Assembly (NCBI GenBank): GCA_021234155.1
Contig: JAJEKV010000033.1
Coordinates: 7,802,635-7,866,634, forward strand
DNA: 64,000 nt
Direction of reading: 5' to 3'
Source of the DNA: Isoetes taiwanensis
Taxonomy: Eukaryota; Streptophyta; Lycopodiopsida; Isoetales; Isoetaceae
Shown: positions 54,490 through 64,000 of the stretch, in pieces
How the letters are laid out: each line of letters opens with the position of its first letter
Position numbering within the stretch: position 1 is the first letter of the stretch
The notes under the pieces: generated by a model
Databases searched by the model: none
Seen by the model: the letters and a program-made list of their open reading frames with translations, nothing else
What the model was told of the DNA's origin: nothing
Made by a program: the position numbers and the translations under genes

Positions 54490-57170
54490 ACCATCTCACA
54501 GCAATGGAATTAAAAAAAAGAAACAACATAAAAATTTGGGGTCAAGAGTAATAGTTTTTAGAATTGCAACTCCTTCAGTAGCTGATAAACAACATTTAGG
54601 TTGACATATAGATTTCGAAATTGTTCTTCAGCAGCAACCACTACACTTAGACCTTCCTTTGAATTTGAAGTAGATACCGTAGAACCCAAAACTCTATTTG
54701 AAACAAAAAACATGGAAGTTAAAGAATCGGAATCGAGGTAGGTAAAGTGATAACGGAAATTTAGCTTGAGGATGAAATTAGAGTTCCTTCCCCAATCCAC
54801 AATTTGCATTAGGTTATCTGAATGCCTTTTGTCATCAAAAGGATCATTATTCCATAGACATATGCTTTTTCCATGTGATAGAAGTAGCATTCTCTATGGA
54901 ATTCAAATTGCACGTCTATCGTTTGCCCGTGATTGTTGTTTAAGAACCAAAATAAAATGCACATCTGTTAAGTGCCTTGCGAAGTGTGATGCCTAATGGA
55001 TTTCATTCTCCAGTGGCAATCTATAGTGCAATTTTCCTCTCACTAACCCTATCTAAAACTTTCTCATACACAAAATTTTGCTGTACAAGCTGACCCCGTA
55101 TAAGCTGGCCTCTTGGTCAAAGTTTGTATCAAATCTGGATTTGCAATTCTTGAGATAATTTAGCATCCAAAATTTCAGTGTGAGAAAGTTTTCCATAGCA
55201 ATTAAGACAAACATTTGTGATAACCAAAGAATGTTCCTATGTTATCCATTAAATATCATAATTGCTCGCCATACTTCTACCTCTGTGAGTTGTGGCAGTG
55301 AGCTCTAAGTCATAAATAACATGCAATTTAACCCATACGCAAGATCATTTATGACCCCCATAAGCACATGTTCTCTGTTTCCGTACATTCCACAAAGCAA
55401 CATAGCAAATTGTATTTTTAAGGCATCCTCACATGCCCTTAGAACCACGGTCACGCCCAACATGGCAGACAAACTTCTGCTAAAGGCTCCCATAGACTCC
55501 ATTCCATTGCGCAGAATGGAGCACACATGCAAGATTGACAAGTCTACACTAAGAAAAGTAGCAAGGGCAAAGGCATATGCAATACCCTTGGCAAAGCAGG
55601 CCTATGACCGCCAATTAAACCTCGCATCAAGTTGTTCACAAGATCCCTCATCTGAAGACCTTCGGAAATGAGTCCAAGCAAATATTGAAGACCTTACAAC
55701 TAAGTTGGCACGCCGCACTGCGTGACTAGTCTTCTATGCCATTTTGCTCAACTAAGTGTCCAGCGCCCTTTTCCTTGAAAAAGGCAGTTTTTTTTAGTAG
55801 GCTTACCTAACCCCCTTGCAACAATTTCTGGATTTCTAGCCTATCCACATATCTTGGCACATCAGTTAGCCGTGGGACGAGTACATGCAAAGGGCATAAG
55901 CCCAAATGAAACTGGGGGAATAAACCCACAAAACACAATGAAAAACATTAGATAAAAATAAGAAAGGGCAATGCTATGCAAAAACTGTCCAGGGATCAGT
56001 GGCTACAGATAAAAATAAGGAAAAGCAATGCTATGGGAAAACTGTCCAGGGATCAGAGGGCCACGGATCCCTAATAAGAGCATGTCCTCCTTTGTACACT
56101 GCCCACTTCCACTGCAAGCGAGCCTCACGCAGCTGCCATAATTCTTCTTTCCTCTGTAGATTTGTGTTGGGGTGAGATCTTGGACAGAGAATGTGGTCTC
56201 CTTTAGATGATTGCCATGCCCCAGGATATGCATCTTAGAAATGGCATCGCGAAAATGGACTAAGAGATGTCACGGGCGATCGGGTCGTGCTGCCCCAACC
56301 CGATGTGCCGAGATGATGCCATCCACCTATATGTGCATAACGTGGGGAAAAAAAATGTTCCGCCTCAGCTGTAGCAGAACAACCATTTGTCTCCTCAATA
56401 CCAACGAGATGCAAGTTCAGGGCTAGAGTGTGTGATCATCCTCCGATGACCTGCGGGGCTCTGAAGTGGGGATCTCTGCCTGGCCAGATTCCGCAGTCGA
56501 AGTCTTGTCGACATGTCTACCCTGTTCACATGCGCAGCACTGTGATAGGGACTGTAAGCGCAGTTGGCGGAACACCAATGTGACCTGCTGACTCTAGCAT
56601 TAGATGCAAAGCTGTACCTAGCTTCCCAAAGGCAATTGAATGGGCGTCCCTATTATAGCGGTGTGGGACTAGATCATTTCAATCCTGACAAGGACTGCTG
56701 ATGGCAGACAATGGATATGAGCATGTAGTTCCCAAAACTGTATATAGAACTGTGTCTGAAGCGATTTCTGTTTGCGCCAAAATAGGCCGCTGGGGCCGAA
56801 AAATGGCACTGCAAGAAGGTATGGTTCAATAGAAGGATCATAGGCTTTTGCAGAAGAATCAAGAGGTGTCCTGATTAGGTTCTTAGCTTTGCGTGTCTCC
56901 CTTGCCATGGACTTGATTTTATGCATCATGGTAAGTGGCTATGGCTATGTTAGACTGGGTATAGGCAGACCAAATCAAGGCAATCCAAATCAACCTGATT
57001 GCTGTGATGGATGAAGTTGCCTTTTTCAAACAAAGGACAAAGAAATAATGTCCGATAAGATGCTATCTGGACCAATAAACTTGGTCTACCTGACAAAAAT
57101 AATATGAAGCACAAATTTGTCCTATGGAAAACCTTCCTAATCCTTCCTAAGGCTGAGAAGTTCGAGGCCG
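54490..57170. other. Spacer with unsupported open frames
   Basis: A 110-codon minus frame (54890-54558) reads LLSHGKSICLWNNDPFDDKR and VVVAAEEQFRNLYVNLNVVY. A 116-codon plus frame (55321-55671) has KVARAKAYAIPLAKQAYDRQ. Neither matches a family I know. A 40-bp phrase (AAGGAAAAGCAATGCTATG-like) is repeated near 55962 and 56018. Confidence 0.35.
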
Positions 57171-57535
57171 TATTGAAATACGTGGCATATGTAGCCTTTA
57201 CAAAATACGTGGCATGCGTGTAACCGAATGATAAGAAAAGGAACATTCGGAAGCGAAGCCGGCAGGGAATTCGATCTAGAATCCAGGAGATCTGTTTGGA
57301 GGCATTGGCATAGTCAAAGTGGAAGTACTAGAAGCATTGCAGCAGCGGAATCATTGCAGCAGGGCAAGGGAAGAAGGAGGTAGATCCGGATAACAGAGAA
57401 AGCTTGCTGGATCATCACGAATAGCAGAGCAGAGATTCGTGACTAAACTTTGGCTGACGGAAGGAATCCAGAGGTACTTTCTGTGGTAAGTATTTGGGCT
57501 TGGTTGGTTTTCTAAGTATTGCCCGAAATCGAACA
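57171..57535 (+). repeat. Copia 5' LTR
   Basis: 365 bp. It begins TATTGAAATACGTGG (the first G of TG mutated, compared with the 3' LTR) and ends CGAACA. It pairs with 61461-61818. Confidence 0.85.
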
Positions 57536-57536
57536 G

Positions 57537-57548
57537 TGGTATTAGAGC
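57537..57548 (+). other. Copia PBS
   Basis: TGGTATTAGAGC one base after the LTR, a one-mismatch match to the initiator tRNA-Met site. Confidence 0.85.
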
Positions 57549-57772
57549 AAAGTTGAAGGACGGAGGCAATCAGCATCCTGATTGATTAGTTGGAGCACCA
57601 AGCATTGGAGAAGACCATCAGAATTGAAGAATCGGCAGGACTCGGCATCTGGAGCATCTTTGGTTGGAATTGAAACCTACAATACAAGGAGCAAAGAGAG
57701 AAACTGGGAGGTGCTTGTCAAAGCCACATAGGAGGATTTTGTTATTGGATTGTGGTTGTGTAGTATTAAAAC

Positions 57773-60700
57773 ATGGCAAGTAGGCAAAGCACATTGTTGA
57801 TGTGCGTAAGGGAATATAGGCGAAGCCATGATTATGCTTGGCAGGTGTTTGAATATAATAAAAGGAAACTAGTAATTGAGAAGGAGAAATTGGGGGCGAT
57901 TGGAGCAATTGCCAATACTCAAAGGAATAATAGTGTATTAACCATAGATTCTAGATCCGAGGTTTCTGTGGTAAGCACGCTTGAGATGTTGTGGAACGTT
58001 AGAAATAATGAAAACCCTGGAGTAGTCCAGATGGGGAATGGAGTTCTTCAAGAAGTTCATGGACGTGGAACTTTGGAATTGGTAAAGAAAGGTAAAGAAA
58101 TTCTTAATGTGCCAAATGCGTTATATGCGCTTGGTATGTTATTCAATCTCATTTCTGTCGCCAATTTCGTGGATGATGGTTTTGAGTTGAGATTTCACAA
58201 GACTGGATGCAAATTTATAAAAGATGGTATGAAAACCTTTGAGGCTCAAAGAAACGGAAATTTGTTTGAATTGAGCATAGATACTATTAACAAAATTTTG
58301 GTCATGGATGATCTGCATACTTGGCACCTTAGAATGGCACATGTAAATTATAACAATATTAAAATTGCCAAAAAATATAAGCTGTTAGATGGGTTGATAT
58401 TTGATGACGAAGGCCATGGCGTGTGCGAGGTTTGCATGCTAGGAAAGCAAACTAGACTTCCTTTAAAAATAAAGGACGGCAAGCAATTGAGTTGCTTGAA
58501 TTGGTGCACTCTGACGTGTGTGGACCCATGCAAGTACAGAGTCTTGGGGGCAAATTTTATTTTGCTACTTTTATAGATGATTTTAGCAGACGCGTACCAA
58601 GTGTTATTATCTCCGCTCAAAAGATCAAGTGTTCGATGCTTTCCGACTTTATGTTGCGGAGGTAGAACATGAGACGTCTTCATGAGTAAAATCTTTAAGG
58701 TCAGACCTTGGAGGTGAATAGAGGTCAGGAGAATTTATAAAATTTTGTCAGATGCATGGAGTCAAGAGGCCGTACACGTGTCGCTATACATCACAACAAA
58801 ACGGTGTGGCAGAGCATAAAAATTGCATTATTATGGATGCGGCCAGATGCATGCTGAAGCATGCGAGGTTACCCAATTTTTTGTGGGGAGAAGCAGTAGC
58901 CACTGCTTGCTATGTGCAGAATAGGTTGCCGACAACTGCATTAAAGGGAGTTGTTCCTAAGGAAATATGGTCTGGAAAAAGATAGTCTGTCCATCGATTG
59001 AGGGTTTATGAGTGTCTAGCCTATATTTTGGTGCTAGAGGAGCTGCGAAGAAAGCTGGATGATCACAGTATCCCCACTTTCTTAGTAGGATATGACGAGG
59101 AAACGAATGGCTATAGGTTGTATGACCCGGTGACACACAAAATTTACATTAGCAGAGACGTTGAATTTGACGAAAAATTATTGTATAAAGACAGGAAGAC
59201 ATTGACAAAGCAAGAAGAAGCAGAATGGATGCCGACGGACTTTCTTGAAGATAATGCGGAGAAGGAAAATGAGAAGATAGTAGAGAAACCAGATGTGGTA
59301 ATAGAAGTTGACACAGATGATGAACCGGATGAGGTGCATGAGATCATAGAGGTCAATAGTGCGCCGCATACACCGGAGACAAAGCATGAGGAGGTGCATG
59401 AGGCTTCAGAAGCCGATAGTGCACCAGTTGGAGTGCAAGAAGATGTACGTCAGAGAATGCAAGAAGACATTGAAAGTGGAGCAAGGGGGAGATATACACG
59501 TCGCAATGAGATAGATCGTCTTAAAGCTGAACTTCCTTTTGATACAGAACTTTATGGTAGAACAAAAAGGGTTCCAAAGCCAAAGATAATATCTTGCGTA
59601 GTGGAGCCCAGGACAGTGGAACAAGCCATGATAGGACCAGATTCGCTAAAATGGAAGGAGGCTATGGAAATGAGTTGAAGTCCTTTAAAGAAATAGACCC
59701 GTACGAGTTAGTACCACATCCTAAGTGCAAGAATGTGGTAGGGAGTAAATGGCTATTTAAAATAAAGAGGAATGCTGATGGTTCGATAGAAAGGTATAAA
59801 GCCCGTCTAGTGGCAAAAGGGTATACGCAGGAAGCAGGAGTAGTTTATACAGATACATTCTCATCTATAGTCAAGGTGACTAGTCTGAGAACCTTGATAG
59901 CATTAGCAGTTCAAAATGATATGGAAATAGAGCACATGGATGTGAAAACAGCATTCTTGATTTGAGACTTACAAGAAGAAATTTATATGGAGCAGTCTGA
60001 AGGATATGAGCAAGGAAAGGATATGGTCTGTAGATTGAGAAAAGCAATTTACGGCCCAAGACAAGCATCTAGACAATGGTACGTATGCATGAATAACTTT
60101 TTGCTTTCTATTGCGTTTAGAAAATTGAAGACGGAAGGTAACTTATACATATGGAAAGAAGGAGACAAGTGCTTAATCATGGCACTCAATGTTGATGATT
60201 GCGTAATGGCTAGTAATGACAAATCGTATCTGGAAAGATATAAAGCATCTTTGAAAGGATGATTTCAGATGTCTGAACTCGATGAGCTTAAGAAATTGTT
60301 GGGTATGGAGGTTAGGAGAGATAGGAGACAAGAGCAAAATATTAACAAAGCTTTGATTCTGTTTAAGATGGCGGATTGCAATATATCGACAACGCCCATT
60401 GCACCAGGTATGAAAATCTGTAGTAAAATGTGCCCCGAAAAATGTGTTTGAACGAAGAGAAATGGAAAAGGTGCCATATTGTGCGTTGATAGGCACGCTT
60501 TTGTATATTGCAAATAGTACAAGGCCAGATATCTCCTATGCAGTTAATCTGCTAAGTCGGTTTTGCAATAGTCCGAGAAAAGAACATTGGATAGCAGCGA
60601 AAAAGGTGCTAAGATATTTGAAGGGCACTTCGCATCATGGTATTTGCTTTACCAACTAGTATAGAAAATAATTTAATAGGATATGGTGATGCAGACTGGG

Positions 60701-61128
60701 GAGGAGATTTGGATGACAAAAAATCAACTTCGGGTTTTGTGTGCAAGCTAGGTGATGCTGCCATATCTTGGAGCTGTAAAAAACAGGAATGTGTAGCCAA
60801 ATCTAGCACCGAAGCAGAATATGTGGCGGTATCGCAGGCAGCCTCACTCTGAAATAATTTGGCTACCCAGAATGCTCAAGGAGTTGGGATGTCAGCTAAC
60901 AAGCGCTACCATTCTATATTGTGATAATAAAAGTGGAGTGGCGATGACCAAGAATCCAGTTCATCATTCTCGGGCTAAGCACATTGAGATACACCATCAT
61001 TTCATATGAAATGAGGTAGAAAAAGGGGAAATAAATGTTGCTTATATTCCCACAAAATTGAAACAAGCTGAAATGTTTACAAAAACCTTTATCGAACTAC
61101 TTAGTGTAAAGGGAGAATCCGATAATTA
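57773..61128 (+). pseudogene. pol: Copia polyprotein remnant
   Basis: Order along the strand: short N-terminal Gag remainder, degraded protease (IDSRSEV in place of the DSG motif), and GAG-pre-integrase ([29 protein letters not shown]). Integrase shows DVCGP and FIDDFSRR after a frameshift near 58500, then QQNGVAEHKN and MLKHARLPNFLWGEA, with a stop at 58983-58985. RT: GSKWLFKIKRNADGSIERYK, ARLVAKGYTQEAGVVYTDTF, MDVKTAFL-stop, and NVDD where the catalytic YVDD is expected. RNase [48 protein letters not shown]-stop. Further breaks lie near 59650, 59965, 60260, 60450, 60657, 60850 and 61007. The missing gag zinc knuckle and many stops show long inactivity. Confidence 0.9.
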
Positions 61129-61376
61129 AGTTATCACTCCTAGGAGTGATAACTAATTATCAATGCTAGGAGATAATTAGTTATCAGCTCGATAATGTGG
61201 TTATCGGTCTTTGCTTCAGCTGATAACCAAAAATGCGTGGCCTCGGTTGTACGTCTTCGGCCAGATATTTGCACGTACGGCCTCGGCCCTCGGCCTTACG
61301 TGCAAATATCTGGCCTCGGACATACAGCCTCGATCACGGATTTTTGGTTATCAGCCTCGGCCAGACCGATGACCTT
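61129..61376 (+). other. Palindrome and long hairpin in the Copia tail
   Basis: 61129-61154 is a perfect 26-bp palindrome (arms AGTTATCACTCCT). 61197-61376 folds on itself: GGTTATCGGTCT pairs with AGACCGATGACC, CTGATAACCAAAAAT with ATTTTTGGTTATCAG, and GGCCAGATATTTGCACGTA with TACGTGCAAATATCTGGCC around a CGGCC-rich loop. It lies between the end of pol and the polypurine tract. Confidence 0.75.
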
Positions 61377-61435
61377 ACCTTTCTGGACCCAAGCTGTTGA
61401 GTGCCAAAAATTAAGTAGGAGTCCTGGATTGTAAA

Positions 61436-61460
61436 GGCTAAGGAAGGAAGGAAGGGGGAG
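61436..61460 (+). other. Copia polypurine tract
   Basis: AGGAAGGAAGGAAGGGGGAG directly before TG of the 3' LTR. Confidence 0.85.
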
Positions 61461-61818
61461 TGTTGAAATACGTGGCATACAAAATACTAAAGGCCAAAAA
61501 TGCGCTTCTAGAAACCGTGTAACAGAAGGATAAAAAAAGGAACATTCGGAAGCGAAGCCGGTAACGATACAGAATTCAAGAGATCTGAGTGGAGGCATTG
61601 GCAGAGTCGAAGTGGAAGTATTGGAAGCATTGCAGCAGCGGGATCATTGCAACGGGACAAGGGAAGAAGGAGGTAGATCCAGATAACCTAGGAAGCTTGC
61701 TGGATCATCACGAATAGCAGAGCAGGAATTTGCGACTAAGCTTTGGCTGACGGAAGGAATCCAGAGGTACTTTCTGCGGTAAGTATTTGGGCTTGGTTGG
61801 TTATCTAAATACTGCCCG
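61461..61818 (+). repeat. Copia 3' LTR, right end eroded
   Basis: Begins TGTTGAAATACGTGG and matches the 5' LTR to CTGCCCG. The last bases of the LTR are not matched, so the right end is truncated or diverged. Confidence 0.8.
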
Positions 61819-62436
61819 CTGGCTTACAAAAGGTGCAAAGCGGGCAGATCTGTAGATGTAGCTAGAGCTGTGACTTGAAGAAGAAAAAGCAATCGAAAAA
61901 AAAAAACAATAGTAGAACCTGTTGCGAAAAGGTGAGGAGTCGAAACTGGCCAATTCAAGCACTTCGCTGCTGTGCTGGGCCGTGCATGGCTGTTACTGCT
62001 TCACTTGGGTCTTGTTGCTAGCTCCTGGCCATCTACGTGATGCCGAAGGAGGCACTTAGATGCTGGCATGCTGATACTTGATAAGCACATGTATTTTTCC
62101 ATCTGGGTTAAGGTTTTCTAGTATTTCTCTATATTCGGTATTTTAAATTAGAATTTTCAAACTGGGGGCCAAGATTGTATAATTTTTGGAATATGCCATA
62201 TTATGCTCTCGACCAACAACCAAGATTTGTAGAGATTTAGCCATTAATTGATTAAGTGAGCTATTCCGTTAACTTTGCTCAATAATCATACTATTATACA
62301 ACAACATGTATTGTAAATGACATTTCATCTCAAAATTTGTGAAATTGTACTTAAGTAGTTGCGATAAGGTTTGCAAATTATCTTTCACTATGATTTTGTG
62401 AATGGTTTAGCGGAAAATAGGGGTTAGGGTTTTGTT
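61819..62436. other. Spacer, nothing recognised
   Basis: AT-rich, no gene supported. Confidence 0.4.
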
Positions 62437-63547
62437 GCCATCGATTCGCGTAGCGAATCGCCATTCTTGCACGAGACGAGCATGCATGCATTGCATGCGT
62501 CGCATGCATTTCTAGGCCGTTCATCAGGTTGGGGGGTCGCTACTTATTGCAGAGTTCTTCATCAACGTTTCATCGGCGCTTTCTCATCTCTCAGCAGTAT
62601 CCATGGCTTCTATTCTTGATCTCATGCGGAGGAGGGGCTTCTTCTTGCATGAGCTACGCTTTCTTGGCCATTCCTATCCTTTCTAACCTCTTCTCTCTTT
62701 GCCCTTTTGTCCAGCCTAGGACAATCTTCAACCTTTTCTCCTCGGATCTAGTATTTGAAGTTCTCTGGTATCGGGATGTTGTTGTGTTCATGCGAGTCGC
62801 AGTGCAAGAATGCCATCGATTCGCGTAGCGAATCGCCATTCTTGCACGAGACGAGCATGCATGCATTGCATGCGTCGCATGCATTTCTAGGCCGTTCATC
62901 AGGTTGGGGGGTCGCTACTTATTGCAGAGTTCTTCATCAACGTTTCATCGGCGCTTTCTCATCTCTCAGCAGTATCCATGGCTCCCACCCTTCCCTCCCT
63001 TAAAGTTGTTATTTATATGTTCATATTTGTTATAATTGTCGCCTGGCACGCGTGACCAGCCCCTCGCTTTTTCGAGGTGTAAATGTTGTTTTTTGTCGCG
63101 TGGCACGCGTGACCAGCCCCTCGCTTTTCGAGGTTTTTTCTCTATTGGTTTTTCTGTTGGTGATGTGCAGGTCCAGGGGTGATGCGCGACTTCGGTATTC
63201 TTTGTGGAGCGTGGGTTTTTTTGGGAACGTTTAGCAGCCCTGTGTTGTCCAAGCCCCTTGCCGAGATTTTATCGCTAGGGTTTTTCCTCGAAAACCCGAA
63301 AGGGCGGGGTTTTTTAATCCCGGCGATAAACTCTCGACAGGTACACTAGCCAACATCTATAGCACACAATTTTGTTTTGGGTCCAGGTGTTATAACTGGA
63401 TATTCCCTATGTTTTTCATTTTTTGGGTAGCCTGCGATGTGCGGCTACCCACCCTATACCATTGTAGAAAAAACTGCTGAGATGAATGAAAAGCCTATCT
63501 ATCTATCGGGATGTTGTTGTGTTCATGCGAGTCGCAGTGCAAGAATG
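62437..63547. repeat. Mosaic of recently duplicated blocks
   Basis: 62437-62608 and 62812-62983 are a 172-bp direct repeat, identical by eye. It contains the hairpin CGATTCGC-GTA-GCGAATCG and overlapping GCATGC palindromes. The 44 bases before the second copy (62769-62812) recur at 63504-63547. A 40-bp unit (GGCACGCGTGACCAGCCCCT) occurs at about 63040 and 63096. A (CTAT)n stretch lies at 63494-63507. Confidence 0.8.
63262..63336. repeat. Nested inverted repeat
   Basis: Outer arms CGAGATTTTATCGC (63262-63275) and GCGATAAACTCTCG (63323-63336) pair with one mismatch. Inside, GGGTTTTTCCTCGAAAACCC forms a second hairpin. No coding sense. Confidence 0.6.
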
Positions 63548-64000
63548 TAATTTTTTTGGACCTTTGGGTAATGTTGTAAATTCGTGGCGGCAGTCCGAGC
63601 ATGGTGGGCGGTGGAGCATGGTGGGCGATGCAGGCGCAGGGGATGAGGCGATGCAGGCGCAGGAGATCCGGCCTTCTTCAGCTTTGTGAGGGAAGATCCG
63701 GCCTTATTCAATTGTGTTTCATCTAGAGGGCGAAGTCAGGCGGCGTAAAACAGGAGGCTCTGAAGGTCGATTTCTGCATAAAGCTTGGGTTCCAGCTATG
63801 GCTACTCCAGTTTGGGTTTCTAGCTATGGCTACTCCAGCTATGGCAGGATCCTGTTCGGGTGGAGATAAGCCGGGAGTGTCTCTGATGTTGCAATTCTTA
63901 TTGGCCAAATTTGGGAACCTGCTTTGCTGATTTTTTGTTGTTCAAGCATGTAAAATTTCTGCTGAAATTGCAGTGCTGTTCTTATCTGTTCTTCACTCTT
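63548..64000. other. Window end, short direct repeats
   Basis: AGCTATGGCTACTCCAG occurs twice (near 63795 and 63821), and AGATCCGGCCTT twice (near 63663 and 63694). No supported gene. Confidence 0.45.

Larger units (their letters stand above)
57171..61818 (+). mobile_element. Degenerate Ty1/Copia retrotransposon
   Basis: LTR, PBS, remnant Gag/protease, integrase, reverse transcriptase, RNase H, a foldable tail, polypurine tract and second LTR appear in Copia order (integrase before RT). Most of gag is deleted. Stops and frameshifts throughout make it inactive. No target-site duplication is visible. Confidence 0.9.

Noticed and set aside
57171-57200. Target-site duplication around the Copia element
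   Set aside because: The bases before 57171 and after 61818 do not match, and the right LTR end is eroded.

Overview
The window is nuclear DNA of a land plant with a repeat-rich genome. Genes have short GT..AG introns, and their families are plant ones: a JMJ14/15/18-type jumonji protein, a plant YTH (ECT) protein, an LRR receptor-like kinase N-terminus and a PP2C. Mobile elements are LTR retrotransposons primed by initiator tRNA-Met, plus a reverse transcriptase relic that looks Penelope-like. I cannot name the species. A gymnosperm, fern or lycophyte would fit, but nothing in the sequence decides.

Layout. 0-0.7 kb: end of a gene with two UBA-like modules. 1.3-4.6 kb: a gag-only LTR element with a row of hairpins before its 3' LTR. 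5.5-10.5 kb: minus-strand relics, including a decayed m6A-reader (YTH) gene. 12.4-14.2 kb: a broken coiled-coil/RING-like gene. 14.27-14.70 kb: a 113-bp perfect inverted repeat. 15.0-16.7 kb: an LRR receptor fragment and an unknown Ala/Pro/Gln-rich frame. 17.96-22.93 kb: jumonji gene copy A, 11 exons. 23.6-30 kb: unrecognised coding pieces and tandem repeats. 32.0-32.3 kb: dienelactone hydrolase relic. 33.4-34.1 kb: array of 24-bp palindromes. 37.6-40.4 kb: Penelope-like RT relic followed by the 3' half of a chromodomain Ty3/Gypsy element. 43.4-45.3 kb: unknown exon pair and a PP2C relic. 48.79-53.78 kb: jumonji copy B. 57.17-61.82 kb: degenerate Ty1/Copia element with both LTRs. 62.4-63.6 kb: mosaic of short, recently duplicated blocks.

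Main result. The two jumonji genes lie about 30.8 kb apart in a direct duplication of about 5.8 kb. Both keep an open frame through 11 exons (746 and 742 codons by my splicing), with JmjN, JmjC, FYRN and FYRC in the usual order. In both, the two iron-binding histidines of the JmjC site are replaced (His to Arg, His to Tyr), the 2-oxoglutarate lysine is Arg, and the C5HC2 zinc finger is missing. They look like a maintained, catalytically dead KDM5/JARID1-type protein that may act through its FYR and other domains. Most other gene-like pieces here are relics with stops or frameshifts.
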